Shown: piece by piece, positions 39,039 to 47,822 of the stretch | Position numbering within the stretch: the stretch's first letter is position 1 | How the letters are laid out: every line of letters begins with the position of its first letter | NCBI GenBank assembly: GCA_900321425.1 | Contig: ONWA01000003.1 | Coordinates: 1 to 61,509, forward strand | Length of the DNA stretch: 61,509 bases | From: an uncultured Prevotellaceae bacterium | Lineage (GTDB): Bacteria > Bacteroidota > Bacteroidia > Bacteroidales > Bacteroidaceae | Direction of reading: 5' to 3' | The notes under the pieces: model-generated | Databases searched by the model: none | Seen by the model: only the letters and a program-made list of their open reading frames with translations | Told to the model about the DNA's origin: nothing | Translations under genes and position numbers: made by a program

Positions 39039-42000
39039 TTATTTAGTCTCTTCCTCTTCGCGGATGGTGCGACCCATGGTGACATAAGCCACTGGCGCAG
39101 CGATGAAGAGTGACGACAGGGTACCAAAGACAACACCAAGGATCATAGCGAACGAGAACGAACGGATGCTGTCACCACCCAAGATAAAGATGGCGAGCAA
39201 TACGATCAAGGTCGTCACAGAGGTGTTGATGGTACGAGCCAGCGTCTGGTTCAGCGAGTCGTTGAACAAGGTCTGACGATCGCGCTTAGCATAGAGCTGC
39301 ATATTCTCACGGATACGGTCGAAGACAACCACCTTATCGTTGATAGAGTAACCAATCACCGTCAGGATAGCACCAATGAAGGTCTGGTCAATCTCCAGTG
39401 ACATAGGAACGATACCCCAGAGTACGGAGTAGAAACCAATAACGATCAGGGCATCGAGAGCCAGCGCAACGGTAGCACCAAAAGAGAACTGCCAGTTGCG
39501 GAAACGCAGCAGGATGTACAAGAAGATAGCTACCAAGGCAATGAATACGGAGATTACAGCACCATGGGTAATATCCTTAGCGACAGAAGGACCTACCTTA
39601 GCAGAACTGATGATAGAACCGCCCTCGCGAACATCAGGGTTCTTGAAGTCGTTGACATCAGCCTGACTAACCAATCCAGCAGCCTTCAAGGTGTTGAAGA
39701 GGATATCCTCTGCCTTGTCGTCAACATCAGGATTGTTGGACTCGATATCCCAGTTGGTTGAGATACGAACGGTCTTGCCGTCAGTACCCAGCGCAATCAC
39801 ACTGGTATTAGCCTCTTTGTTGGCATTCTCACCAATGGTATTGACGAATGCACCACTCAGTGCCTTACGCACATCCTCAACAGGCACAGCCTTGTCGAGG
39901 GTTACCACGTAGTTACGACCACCAGTGAAGTCGATGCTCTGGCTCAAGCCACGAACAGCGAAAGATACGCAGAACAGGATGGCGGCAACGCCCCAGATGA
40001 TACGCGTGGTCTTGAACATACGCATGAAGTCATAGTGTGCATTCTGCATGAGGTTCTTGGAATAGCCAGTCACGAAGGTGAGACCCAGCCACTTGTCCTT
40101 GCCCATGCGCCACTCATAAACCAGACGGGTGAGGAATACGGCGGTGAAGAATGAGCAGAAGATACCGATGATCCAAGTGGTAGCAAAACCCTTCACAGGA
40201 CCTGTACCAAACCACAACAGGATGAAACCGGTGATGAGGGAGGTGACGTTAGAGTCGAAGATGGCTGAGAAAGCGTTAGAATAACCCTTATTGAGGGCCT
40301 CCTTTACGTTCAGTCCCTTCTTCAGTTCCTCCTTGATACGCTCATAGATCAGCACGTTAGCATCCACAGCGGTACCCAGTGTCAGCACGATACCGGCGAT
40401 ACCTGGCATGGTGAGCGCTGCCTGGAACGAAGTCAGGATACCCAAGGTAAAGAACAGGTTGAACAACAGGGCGATATCAGCGAGGATACCTGGAATCCAA
40501 CCGTAGAGCATAATCATGTAGATCATCAGCAGCACGAAGGCAACGATGAACGACATGATACCCTGCTGGATAGACTGAGCACCTAGTGAAGGACCTACCA
40601 CTTCCTCCTGTACGATACGGGTAGGAGCAGGCATCTTACCTGAGTTCAGCGTGTTAGCCAAGTCCTTGGTGTCCTCGATGGTGAAGTTACCAGTAATCTG
40701 AGAGTTACCACCGTCGATCTGGCCGAGGATACGTGGAGCAGAGTAAACGGCATCGTCGAGCACGATGGCTACGCCCTTGCCAATATTCTGCTTGGTGATC
40801 TGACTCCAACGACGAGCACCGTCAGAGTTCATCTGCATCGATACAGAGGGATGACCCATCTGGTCGAAGTCGTCCTTCGCATTGGTGATGACATCACCCT
40901 CCAGAGGAGCACGACCAGAAGGCTCAGTGATCTTCAGGGCATAGAGCTCGAAGATATCACCCTTAGCCTGACCATTGAAGGTCTCGGGCTTAGCACCCCA
41001 GCGGAGCTTCAGCTCAGCAGGCATGATCTGCTTAGCCAAATCAGAGTAGATAATCTTATTGATGTCGGCTGTATCACGCGCATTGGCATAACCCACTACT
41101 GCGAGGGTGTTGCCCTGTGTAGGCTGGAAGATTGCGAACAGCGGATTCTGCTTCTTAGCCTCAGCTAACTTCTTATTCTCGTCGGCCTTATCCTTGGCAG
41201 CGTTCTTGTTCAACGCTGCAGCCAAATCGCTCTTAGGAGCAGCTGTGGTATCAGCGGCAACGGTATCGGCAACCTCCTCAACAGCCTCGCCACCAGTGGC
41301 AGCATAACGCTGGTTGAGTTGAGCCAACAGCGGCACGATCTCCGTACTGTTATAAGTCTCCCAGAACTCGAGGTTGGCACTACCCTGAAGCAGTTTACGA
41401 ACACGCTCGGGCTCCTTGATACCAGGCATCTCGACCATGATACGACCACTCTGTCCTTCGAGCTTCTGGATGTTGGGCTGAACAACGCCAAACTTGTCAA
41501 TACGGTTACGAACCACATTGAAAGAGTTGTCGACAGCCGACTGCACTTCCGTGCGGAGGGCACGCTCCACCTCAGCATCGCTCGACTGGGTGCTCACCTT
41601 ACCCTTCATCTGCTGGGTAGCGAAGATGGCAGCCAGAGGACGACCGTTGCTATTCTGTTTCCAATACTTGATGAAGAGAGAGATAAAGTCTGTCTGACTG
41701 GTCTCCTCTTCCTTCTTGGCCTCTTCCATCGACTTCTTATAGGCAGCATCCTGCTTGTGGTCTGCCAACACATCGATAACGTCGGGCACGGATACCTCAA
41801 GGATTACGTTCATACCACCCTTCAGGTCAAGACCCAGGCCAATCTCCATCTCACGGCACTGCTTCAGTGAGTAGATACCCATGTAGACCTTCTCATTGTT
41901 GATTGAGTCCAGGTACTCCTGTCCTGCCTCCTCACCCATAGCCGCAGCCTTACTCTCGTAGTGGCGCGTTACAAACGAGAAGGAAAGGTAGAAGCAGCAC

Positions 42001-42050
42001 ACGAGAATCAGAAGCACTGCAATAAATTTTACAATTCCTTTGTTTTGCAT
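39039..42050 (-). CDS. secDF: Protein translocase subunit SecDF (fusion)
   Basis: 1003 aa fusion of SecD and SecF, the usual Bacteroidetes form. The N-terminal half has one membrane helix, then a SecD start GLGLDLKGGMNVILEVSVPD and a large periplasmic domain, extended here by an Ala/Lys-rich segment (~265-310). It ends with the SecD membrane block (LTMPGIAGIVLTLGTAVDAN, LIYERIKEEL). The SecF part begins near DFTGGRNYVVTLDKAVPVED and ends with VIGYSINDKVVVFDRIREN. The proton-driven complex helps SecYEG pull exported proteins into the periplasm. Single gene with a -7 box and a terminator hairpin. Confidence 0.97.
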   Translation of the reverse strand: MQNKGIVKFIAVLLILVCCFYLSFSFVTRHYESKAAAMGEEAGQEYLDSINNEKVYMGIYSLKQCREMEIGLGLDLKGGMNVILEVSVPDVIDVLADHKQDAAYKKSMEEAKKEEETSQTDFISLFIKYWKQNSNGRPLAAIFATQQMKGKVSTQSSDAEVERALRTEVQSAVDNSFNVVRNRIDKFGVVQPNIQKLEGQSGRIMVEMPGIKEPERVRKLLQGSANLEFWETYNSTEIVPLLAQLNQRYAATGGEAVEEVADTVAADTTAAPKSDLAAALNKNAAKDKADENKKLAEAKKQNPLFAIFQPTQGNTLAVVGYANARDTADINKIIYSDLAKQIMPAELKLRWGAKPETFNGQAKGDIFELYALKITEPSGRAPLEGDVITNAKDDFDQMGHPSVSMQMNSDGARRWSQITKQNIGKGVAIVLDDAVYSAPRILGQIDGGNSQITGNFTIEDTKDLANTLNSGKMPAPTRIVQEEVVGPSLGAQSIQQGIMSFIVAFVLLMIYMIMLYGWIPGILADIALLFNLFFTLGILTSFQAALTMPGIAGIVLTLGTAVDANVLIYERIKEELKKGLNVKEALNKGYSNAFSAIFDSNVTSLITGFILLWFGTGPVKGFATTWIIGIFCSFFTAVFLTRLVYEWRMGKDKWLGLTFVTGYSKNLMQNAHYDFMRMFKTTRIIWGVAAILFCVSFAVRGLSQSIDFTGGRNYVVTLDKAVPVEDVRKALSGAFVNTIGENANKEANTSVIALGTDGKTVRISTNWDIESNNPDVDDKAEDILFNTLKAAGLVSQADVNDFKNPDVREGGSIISSAKVGPSVAKDITHGAVISVFIALVAIFLYILLRFRNWQFSFGATVALALDALIVIGFYSVLWGIVPMSLEIDQTFIGAILTVIGYSINDKVVVFDRIRENMQLYAKRDRQTLFNDSLNQTLARTINTSVTTLIVLLAIFILGGDSIRSFSFAMILGVVFGTLSSLFIAAPVAYVTMGRTIREEEETK

Positions 42051-42097
42051 GTTGTTGATTGAGTTATATAATTATATTTTATGCGCGAAATAGCTTG

Positions 42098-42105
42098 CAA
42101 ATATA
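42098..42105 (-). promoter_or_regulatory. -7 box for secDF
   Basis: TATATTTG on the minus strand matches TAnnTTTG, 47 nt before the ATG at 42050. The -33 TTTG is absent. Confidence 0.55.
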
Positions 42106-42154
42106 GTGATTTTTTTACATTAAGGGAAATTTATAGGGAATTTTCGTCAAAAAA

Positions 42155-43249
42155 TCAATCATTCTTCTTGAATTTCAGCCAACAAACGACAGGATTATGG
42201 TCACTGAAATCAATTTTATCGTCCACAATGCACTGATAGGGTTCAAAGTGATCGGAGCACAAAATATGGTCGATACGGAAGAAAAAACCTTTCTGATTAT
42301 ATGACAAACCGAGTCCCTTACCCGTCGCAACGAAACAATCGGTGAGCCCTTGTCCTATCGTACGACGCGAATAAGAAATGGGGGGATCATTGAAGTCGCC
42401 ACACACAATGATGGGATATTGGCGATGGGCCTCGATATAGGCGTGGACAGCCTCAGCCTGAGGTGCACGGGTAGCAGCAGCATCCGTAATCTTATGCACC
42501 AGAAAACGTGACTCTGCACGGGCAGTATCGTTGTCCATCCGTCCTCGCAACAAATCCTTATAGCGCGAACGGTCGTTAGCAGAGAGATGTGTGCCCTCCA
42601 AGTGGTTGTTGATGACGAGGATGGTATCACCGTCCATCTTCAGGAAGTATGCCACAGAGCCGTTGGCTGTCGATTCGTAGGTGATCTTTTCCTTCTTCAC
42701 GATGGGGAAACGGGTATGGATGCCCACCGCGTTGAAGAACTGGGCATTGTAGACGAAGACAGTGGTATCGTTATAAGCAAACGTCTGCTTGTATTTCTGC
42801 AACACATACTCGCGCCATGCGTCAACATCTTCCTGGATACAGACGATATCGGGCTGCTCGTCCCTGAGGTAGTTGTAGATGGTATCGAAAGCATTCTCAT
42901 ACTTATAATTTCCCCCGTACGTGCACACGTTATAGGAGACAATTTTCAAGGCATCCTCAGGAGGTGTCTTTGACATATTCAAGGGGAAATAGGTGCGGAT
43001 GGGAAGGAAGACCAGTGCAAAACCTGCCAAAGGTATCCATGCGCGACGCCATTTGAAGGTGAGCCAGAAAAGGAGGAATGCCAGGTTGACAAAAATCAGA
43101 ATGGGAAAAACAATACCCGTACACGACAACAGGGGGAACTGCTCAGGACTCAGACGATCGGAATAGCCCGACAGGCACATCAGAGCGATGAGCGCCACAT
43201 TGCCACCAGCCGCCAGATTGACGGTAAACTGCTTCACCTGCTTAATCAT
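42155..43249 (-). CDS. Membrane-anchored endonuclease/exonuclease/phosphatase (EEP) protein
   Basis: 364 aa. About three hydrophobic segments cover residues 1-90, then an EEP domain carries the family residues: VSYNVCTYGG, IVCIQEDVDAWREYV (metal-binding Glu), VINNHLEGTHLS (His), VCGDFNDPPIS (Asp, Asn) and SDHNPVVCWLKF (catalytic Asp-His). EEP enzymes cleave phosphodiesters in nucleic acids or inositol phospholipids; in Bacteroidetes this membrane-bound form sits beside rhomboid genes. The EEP domain may face the periplasm. The start overlaps the rhomboid stop (ATGA). Substrate unknown. Confidence 0.88.
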   Translation of the reverse strand: MIKQVKQFTVNLAAGGNVALIALMCLSGYSDRLSPEQFPLLSCTGIVFPILIFVNLAFLLFWLTFKWRRAWIPLAGFALVFLPIRTYFPLNMSKTPPEDALKIVSYNVCTYGGNYKYENAFDTIYNYLRDEQPDIVCIQEDVDAWREYVLQKYKQTFAYNDTTVFVYNAQFFNAVGIHTRFPIVKKEKITYESTANGSVAYFLKMDGDTILVINNHLEGTHLSANDRSRYKDLLRGRMDNDTARAESRFLVHKITDAAATRAPQAEAVHAYIEAHRQYPIIVCGDFNDPPISYSRRTIGQGLTDCFVATGKGLGLSYNQKGFFFRIDHILCSDHFEPYQCIVDDKIDFSDHNPVVCWLKFKKND

Positions 43250-44154
43250 CGATCGCGGCTTGCTTCAAAGAGTTTTTTCTTCTCTTCTTTCGTCAGACTG
43301 TCGTATCCACTGATGCGAATCTTATCGAGGATACGGTCGATCTCTTCCTGATTCTCACGCTTACGCTGGTTATAGGTCCAGTCATCAGGCTCACTACCAG
43401 TATTCTCCGCATGCATCTGCGCACGCTTGCTCTCCTCATAACGCCTACGCATCCGTTCGAAGAGCGAGTCGCCCTGCGGTCGACGGAACGAAGAGTCGGG
43501 ATGACGGTTCCAGTAACGAATCATCAGATAACCAAAGAGCATACCTCCCAAATGGGCATAGTGAGCCACTCCATCGCCAGCAGAGCTGTGAGCCAAGAAA
43601 AGTTCAAGGACTACATATAACACCACAAACCACTTCGCCTTGATGGGGATAGGGATGGGGAAAATAAAGATGCGCTCGTTGGGAAACGACATACCAAAGG
43701 CAAGAAGAATGGCATAGATGGCACCCGAAGCACCAATGGTGGTCCACATATTCAGATAGGCATCCATTGGAATGACGGTACCACTCATCGACACGGTGTG
43801 ATAAGCAGCCATACCCGTAAAATAATAGTTGGCAAACTGCACAATCTCCTGTACAATGCCAGCACCCATGCCCGTCGAAATGTAATAAAAAAGGAATTTT
43901 TTAGGCCCCCATACATTTTCGATAACTACACCAAACATCCACAAGCCAAACATATTAGAGAAGAGGTGCCAGAAGTTGGCATGCAAAAACATATAGGTCA
44001 ACAACTGATAAATCTGAAAATCAGAAGCGAGAAAAAAATGTAAGCCTCCGAAGTTCGTCAAATCGATACCACGCATCTGAAGGATACTCGTCGCCAAATA
44101 AACGACGACGTTGATAAGCAACAGATTTTTGGTGATGGGGGGTAATGTCCGCAT
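43246..44154 (-). CDS. Rhomboid family intramembrane serine protease
   Basis: 302 aa from the ATG at 44154; an upstream ATG at 44205 is excluded because it overlaps the -7 box at 44203-44210. Six membrane segments occupy residues ~10-210. The catalytic Ser is in TTIGASGAIYAILLAFG (GxSG) and the His in GVAHYAHLGGMLFGYL. LHANFWHLFSNMFGLWMFG is the conserved WR/HxxxN-type loop. A cytosolic C-terminal tail (~85 residues, acidic/basic) includes the ALADR-like SLTKEEKKKLFEAS segment. It cleaves membrane protein substrates within the bilayer. It is coupled to the EEP gene. Confidence 0.93.
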   Translation of the reverse strand: MRTLPPITKNLLLINVVVYLATSILQMRGIDLTNFGGLHFFLASDFQIYQLLTYMFLHANFWHLFSNMFGLWMFGVVIENVWGPKKFLFYYISTGMGAGIVQEIVQFANYYFTGMAAYHTVSMSGTVIPMDAYLNMWTTIGASGAIYAILLAFGMSFPNERIFIFPIPIPIKAKWFVVLYVVLELFLAHSSAGDGVAHYAHLGGMLFGYLMIRYWNRHPDSSFRRPQGDSLFERMRRRYEESKRAQMHAENTGSEPDDWTYNQRKRENQEEIDRILDKIRISGYDSLTKEEKKKLFEASRDR

Positions 44155-44202
44155 ATCGTTGTCTGATTGTCTGTTATTACGTTCTACAAATGAATTTGGA
44201 CG

Positions 44203-44210
44203 CAAAAATA
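44203..44210 (-). promoter_or_regulatory. -7 box for rhomboid-EEP operon
   Basis: TATTTTTG on the minus strand matches TAnnTTTG; the chosen rhomboid ATG is 48 nt downstream. Its position decides the start. Confidence 0.55.
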
Positions 44211-44292
44211 CACAAAAATATCCGATTTTGGGTCTAAAATCGGGCCGATTCGTAATTTTTTTAGGAAAAAAGTTATTTTTTTTAGGAAAATA

Positions 44293-44323
44293 TTTGTTTT
44301 ATGAATTCTTTCCACTATATTTG
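44293..44323 (+). promoter_or_regulatory. Promoter for HU gene
   Basis: TTTG (44293-44296), a 19-bp spacer and TATATTTG (44316-44323); the ATG is at 44386, giving a ~57-nt AT-rich leader. Confidence 0.8.
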
Positions 44324-44385
44324 CCAAAGAAAACGAGAAAACCTATACATTATCTTTTTTTTATCATTTATTTAAAAACAAAATT

Positions 44386-44658
44386 ATGAACAAGACAGAA
44401 TTGGTAGAGAAGATTGCAGCTGGTGCTGGTCTCTCAAAAGTTGACGCAAAGAAGGCTCTTGACGCTACAGTTGCAGCTATTAAGGACGCTCTCGTAAAGG
44501 GTGACAAGATTGCTCTGATTGGTTTCGGTACATTCAGTGTTAATGTTCGTCCTGCTCGTGAGGGCATCAACCCTGCAACCAAGCAGAAGATTAAGATTGC
44601 TGCTAAGAAGGTGGCTAAGTTCAAGGCTGGCGCTGAGCTCGCTGACGCTATCAAGTAA
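44386..44658 (+). CDS. hup: HU-family DNA-binding protein
   Basis: 90 aa, the standard HU length. The helical N-terminus (MNKTELVEKIAAGAGLSKVD) is followed by IALIGFGTFSVNVRPAREGI, with the GFGTF motif and the NPATKQKI arm tip (usual RNPxTG/K form) that inserts into DNA. It ends in AAKKVAKFKAGAELADAIK. HU is an abundant nucleoid protein; a strong promoter, an AT-rich leader and Ala/Lys codons such as GCT and AAG (high-expression style) fit that. It ends at a strong hairpin terminator. Confidence 0.95.
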   Translation: MNKTELVEKIAAGAGLSKVDAKKALDATVAAIKDALVKGDKIALIGFGTFSVNVRPAREGINPATKQKIKIAAKKVAKFKAGAELADAIK

Positions 44659-44681
44659 TTTGTAAACTAAAATTACAAAAT

Positions 44682-44713
44682 GAGGGCAGTCCTTTCGGGC
44701 TGCCCTCTTTCTT
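44682..44713 (+). terminator. HU gene terminator
   Basis: GAGGGCAG and CTGCCCTC (8 bp) with extra CC/GG pairing in the loop, followed by TTTCTTTTT. On the other strand the tail is only moderately T-rich, so it may also stop the convergent SDR gene weakly. Confidence 0.85.
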
Positions 44714-44726
44714 TTTGCTTAGCTGC

Positions 44727-45530
44727 TTACTGTGGCTGCTTTCCGATGTAGGCAAGGATACCTCCGTCGACATACAGCACGTGACCGTTGACAGCATCAG
44801 AGGCATGAGAGGCCAAGAATACTGCTGGGCCACCCAACTCTGAAGGATCGAGCCAACGACCAGCTGGTGTCTTGGCACAGATAAAGCTGTCGAATGGATG
44901 ACGGCTACCGTCTGGCTGACGCTCACGCAGAGGAGCTGTCTGTGGAGTTGCTATGTAACCCGGACCGATACCGTTACACTGGATGTTGTACCCACCATAC
45001 TCAGAGCAGATGTTACGAGTGAGCATCTTCAGACCACCCTTCGCTGCTGCATAGGCAGAAACGGTCTCACGACCCAACTCAGACATCATTGAACAGATAT
45101 TGATGATCTTACCCTCCTTACGCTCCATCATCTCAGGGATAACAGCAGCACTCACAATATAAGGAGCTACCAGGTCGACGTCAATCACCTGCTGGAATTC
45201 AGCACGCTTCATCTCATGCATAGGAATACGCTTGATGATACCTGCGTTGTTCACGAGAATATCAATCTGACCTACCTCCTGATGAATCTTGTCGACTAAT
45301 GCCTTCACAGCATTCTCATCGGTCACGTCGCAAACATATCCCTTCACGTTGCTGATACCTGCCTCCTTGTAGTTAGCCAGACCGCGCTCGAGTGCTGCCT
45401 CGTTGATATCGTTGAAGACGATGTTCTTGATACCAGCAGCAACGAATGCCTTAGCGATGTTAAAACCGATTCCGTAAGACGCACCTGTGATCCATGCGTT
45501 CTTTCCCTCTAATGAAAATGGATTTGCCAT
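44727..45530 (-). CDS. SDR family oxidoreductase, gluconate 5-dehydrogenase-like
   Basis: 267 aa classical short-chain dehydrogenase. NAD(P)-binding ITGASYGIGFNIAKAF (TGxxxGxG), NNAGIIKRIPMHEM (NNAG), the active-site Ser in NICSMMSELG, and YAAAKGGLKMLTRN (YxxxK) are all present, and it closes with VNGHVLYVDGGILAYIG. The NAGIIKRIP and MSELGR words are typical of gluconate 5-dehydrogenase (IdnO) and 2-deoxy-D-gluconate 3-dehydrogenase (KduD). KduD would fit the pectin theme of this window, because it acts on the unsaturated uronate pathway after pectate lyase. It is a single gene under its own -7 box. The exact substrate is uncertain. Confidence 0.88.
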   Translation of the reverse strand: MANPFSLEGKNAWITGASYGIGFNIAKAFVAAGIKNIVFNDINEAALERGLANYKEAGISNVKGYVCDVTDENAVKALVDKIHQEVGQIDILVNNAGIIKRIPMHEMKRAEFQQVIDVDLVAPYIVSAAVIPEMMERKEGKIINICSMMSELGRETVSAYAAAKGGLKMLTRNICSEYGGYNIQCNGIGPGYIATPQTAPLRERQPDGSRHPFDSFICAKTPAGRWLDPSELGGPAVFLASHASDAVNGHVLYVDGGILAYIGKQPQ

Positions 45531-45595
45531 AATAAATTAAGTTTTTAAAATTAGATTAATATCTCATTACTTCTTTTGATTTGTCATCATGCTTG

Positions 45596-45603
45596 CAAAG
45601 ATA
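45596..45603 (-). promoter_or_regulatory. -7 box for SDR gene
   Basis: TATCTTTG on the minus strand matches TAnnTTTG, immediately after the T tract of the tRNA-Gln terminator; the ATG is at 45530. Confidence 0.6.
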
Positions 45604-45604
45604 A

Positions 45605-45643
45605 TAAAAAAAATCGTATTACCATCTTTTAGTAATACGATTT
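45605..45643 (-). terminator. tRNA-Gln terminator
   Basis: A perfect 12-bp stem (AAATCGTATTAC with GTAATACGATTT), 9-nt loop, then eight T on the minus strand (45612-45605). It lies 19 nt after the tRNA 3' end. Confidence 0.9.
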
Positions 45644-45661
45644 AAAATAGATTAATACTTG

Positions 45662-45732
45662 TTGGACGACTCGGATTCGAACCGGGAATGACAGAACCAA
45701 AACCTGTAGTGTTACCATTACACCATCGTCCA
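45662..45732 (-). tRNA. tRNA-Gln (anticodon TTG)
   Basis: 71 nt including the discriminator. Acceptor TGGACGA/TCGTCCA (7 bp), D-stem GTGT/ACAC, anticodon stem ACAGG/TCTGT with loop TTTTGGT giving anticodon TTG (reads CAA and CAG). The T-arm is CCCGG-TTCGAAT-CCGAG with one C-A mismatch. The CCA end is not encoded, unlike the tRNA-Arg in this window. Confidence 0.95.
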
Positions 45733-45773
45733 ATCATTTTCAGCTACTCCCCACAACGAGGCTTTAGCGGGTG

Positions 45774-45805
45774 CAAAGGTAGTGGTTTTTTAGGCCACTA
45801 CCAAA
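45774..45805 (-). promoter_or_regulatory. tRNA-Gln promoter with inverted repeat across the spacer
   Basis: Minus strand TTTG (45805-45802), a 20-bp spacer and TACCTTTG (45781-45774). The inverted repeat GGTAGTGG/CCACTACC (45778-45802, 8-bp stem, 9-nt loop) spans the spacer and overlaps both boxes. The same stem lies 15 nt after the tyrS stop and could act as its weak terminator, although only TTTG follows it. Confidence 0.7.
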
Positions 45806-45816
45806 TATTTTAAGGA

Positions 45817-47112
45817 TTATTTGACTGTGATCAGATAATAATTCTTCTTACCTTTCTGTGCCAACAGGTACTTTCCGTCAATCAGGTCGTCAGCTGTCAC
45901 AGGACGGTTCTGGTCTGTAATCTTCTCCTTGTTCAGCGACACGCCACCGCCCTGTACCATCTTACGCATCTCACCCTTCGAGGGGAAGACGGGCGCAACA
46001 GTGGTGAAGAGTTCGATGGCAGGCTGACCCAGTTGGTCTTTCGACATCTCAAACTGAGGTACACCATCGAACACATCGAGGAAGGTCTGCTCATCAAGCT
46101 TCTCCAGACTCTCCTTTGTTGACTTGCCAAACAGGATATTGGAAGCCTCAATAGCGGTGTCGAGGGCCTCGCGAGAGTGTACCATCACCGTCACCTCCTC
46201 AGCAAGACGACGCTGCAGCACACGACGACCAGGATCCTGCTGGTGCTCTGCCACCAAATCATCGATGACATCCTTCTCCAAAGAGGTGAAGATCTTGATG
46301 TAACGCTCTGCATCCTCATCGCTGACATTCAACCAGAACTGATAGAACTTATATGGAGTAGTGCGCACAGGGTCGAGCCAGATATTGCCTGACTCTGTCT
46401 TACCAAACTTCTTGCCGTCACTCTTGGTGATCAGCGGACAAGTCAGGGCGAAAGTCTCCACGTCATTACCCAGCGTACGACGGATGAGCTCCGTACCTGT
46501 GGTCATATTTCCCCATTGGTCGTTACCGCCCAACTGCAGTTTGACACCCTTATGCTGATACAGATACAGGAAGTCGTAGCCCTGCAGCAACTGGTAGGTG
46601 AACTCCGTGAAGGAAAGACCATCGCGAGCCGTTCCGTTCAGGCGCTGCTGAACGCTCTCCTTCGCCATCATGTAGTTGACGGTGATATGCTTACCTACCT
46701 CACGGGCAAAGTCGAGAAAGGTGAAATCCTTCATCCAGTCGTAGTTGTTTACCATCTCTGCAGCATTAGGTTCCTGAGAGTCGAAGTCGAGGAACTTAGC
46801 TACCTGTTTTTTGATGCACTCTTGGTTGTGGTACAACGTCTCGTTATTGAGGAGGTTACGCTCCTGACTCTTGCCAGAAGGGTCACCAATCATACCTGTG
46901 GCACCTCCCACGAGGATAATGGGCTTATGTCCGCATCGCTGCAAATGACGCAACATCATGATACCACACAGGTGACCGATATGCAGAGAGTCGGCCGTAG
47001 GGTCGGTTCCCAAATATGCTGTCACCATCTCCTTCTGCAGGAGTTCTTCTGTTCCTGGCATGATCTGTGCCAACATTCCGCGCCAGCGGAGTTCTTCTAC
47101 AAAATTCTTCAT
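45817..47112 (-). CDS. tyrS: Tyrosyl-tRNA synthetase
   Basis: 431 aa from ATG 47112 ([16 protein letters not shown]), the usual Bacteroidetes N-terminus; an ATG at 47118 would add two residues. Class I synthetase with [18 protein letters not shown] (HIGH motif), [25 protein letters not shown] (Tyr/ATP site) and [13 protein letters not shown] (KMSKS equivalent). The C-terminal S4 domain ([14 protein letters not shown] ...) binds the tRNA arm. It charges tRNA-Tyr in the cytosol. The gene follows yidD by 60 nt without a clear TAnnTTTG box, so it may be read through from the hemD/rnpA operon. Confidence 0.96.
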   Translation of the reverse strand: MKNFVEELRWRGMLAQIMPGTEELLQKEMVTAYLGTDPTADSLHIGHLCGIMMLRHLQRCGHKPIILVGGATGMIGDPSGKSQERNLLNNETLYHNQECIKKQVAKFLDFDSQEPNAAEMVNNYDWMKDFTFLDFAREVGKHITVNYMMAKESVQQRLNGTARDGLSFTEFTYQLLQGYDFLYLYQHKGVKLQLGGNDQWGNMTTGTELIRRTLGNDVETFALTCPLITKSDGKKFGKTESGNIWLDPVRTTPYKFYQFWLNVSDEDAERYIKIFTSLEKDVIDDLVAEHQQDPGRRVLQRRLAEEVTVMVHSREALDTAIEASNILFGKSTKESLEKLDEQTFLDVFDGVPQFEMSKDQLGQPAIELFTTVAPVFPSKGEMRKMVQGGGVSLNKEKITDQNRPVTADDLIDGKYLLAQKGKKNYYLITVK

Positions 47113-47172
47113 GATCATTATATTTCGATCTTTCTATATTATATATATATGGTATAGGGACTGCCCGTAAGA

Positions 47173-47427
47173 CTACGGAACGGGGTCATAGCCCGACCCT
47201 CCCCATGGGTTACATCTTAATATCCTCCAAATGGCCAACGCCATACCCTTGAAAGGTCCGTGCTTCCTCAGCGCCTGTCGGGCATATTCGGAACAGGTGG
47301 GCGTGAAACGGCATGAGGGAGGAGTAAACGGACTGATAACTCTCTGGTAGAAGAGGATGGGCAACAATAACAGCCACACCATCACTCGTGACATCCACTG
47401 TCCTATTGTCTTAATCAGCCCCAACAT
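47173..47427 (-). CDS. yidD: Membrane protein insertion efficiency factor YidD
   Basis: 84 aa from ATG 47427, which overlaps the rnpA end by 13 nt. YidD is a small amphipathic inner-membrane-associated protein that helps YidC/Sec insertion. The family signature is complete: [20 protein letters not shown] followed by [19 protein letters not shown] and [14 protein letters not shown], with the three conserved Cys. The order rnpA-yidD is standard in bacteria. A longer frame reaching 47580 is merely the antisense-free extension through rnpA and is not used. No separate promoter is visible. Confidence 0.95.
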   Translation of the reverse strand: MLGLIKTIGQWMSRVMVWLLLLPILFYQRVISPFTPPSCRFTPTCSEYARQALRKHGPFKGMALAIWRILRCNPWGGSGYDPVP

Positions 47428-47810
47428 CTCTTCTCTAAGAGCTTTAACAATTTCTCTACACACGCCGATACCTCGTGGGTGGGATAAAGTCGATTGGCTT
47501 GCCATATCAGGGCGATAGCCAATGTTTGTCCTTGTGCGTTCACTCGGTCGATGAGCAGCTGTTTCTGTCGGCGGTAGCACTCCCTAATCTGACGCTTTAC
47601 CCGATTACGGTCGACAGCGTGCTTCAAATGTCGCTTGGGAACGCTGATCAGCACTTGTACAGGCGTCTCGACAGTCACACCCTCACGAAGAAGATACACC
47701 ATCCGCAACGGATAGGCAGACAATGCTTTCCTCTTGTCACCTCCGAAGAGCTCGTCAATCAGCTTCTTGCTGACAAGCCTCTCTCGTTTGGTCAGCGAAC
47801 AGGGTGCCAT
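47415..47810 (-). CDS. rnpA: Ribonuclease P protein component
   Basis: 131 aa from the ATG at 47810 ([16 protein letters not shown]); a TTG two codons upstream is possible. It is the basic protein subunit that helps the RNase P RNA process tRNA 5' ends. The signature [20 protein letters not shown] (RNR box) and the N-terminal LTKRERL segment identify the family. It sits between hemD (12 nt upstream) and yidD (13-nt overlap). The usual neighbour rpmH is not present here. Cytosolic. Confidence 0.95.
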   Translation of the reverse strand: MAPCSLTKRERLVSKKLIDELFGGDKRKALSAYPLRMVYLLREGVTVETPVQVLISVPKRHLKHAVDRNRVKRQIRECYRRQKQLLIDRVNAQGQTLAIALIWQANRLYPTHEVSACVEKLLKLLEKRCWG

Positions 47811-47822
47811 TCCCAAAACATT

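Noticed and set aside
44155-44205. Earlier ATG for the rhomboid protease
   Set aside because: It overlaps the -7 box at 44203-44210, and the added residues are not hydrophobic or conserved.
46516-47157. 213-codon frame antisense to tyrS
   Set aside because: tyrS motifs on the other strand are unmistakable; the antisense frame resembles nothing.
47428-47580. Long N-terminal extension of YidD
   Set aside because: It runs through rnpA in another frame and YidD proteins are about 70-90 residues.
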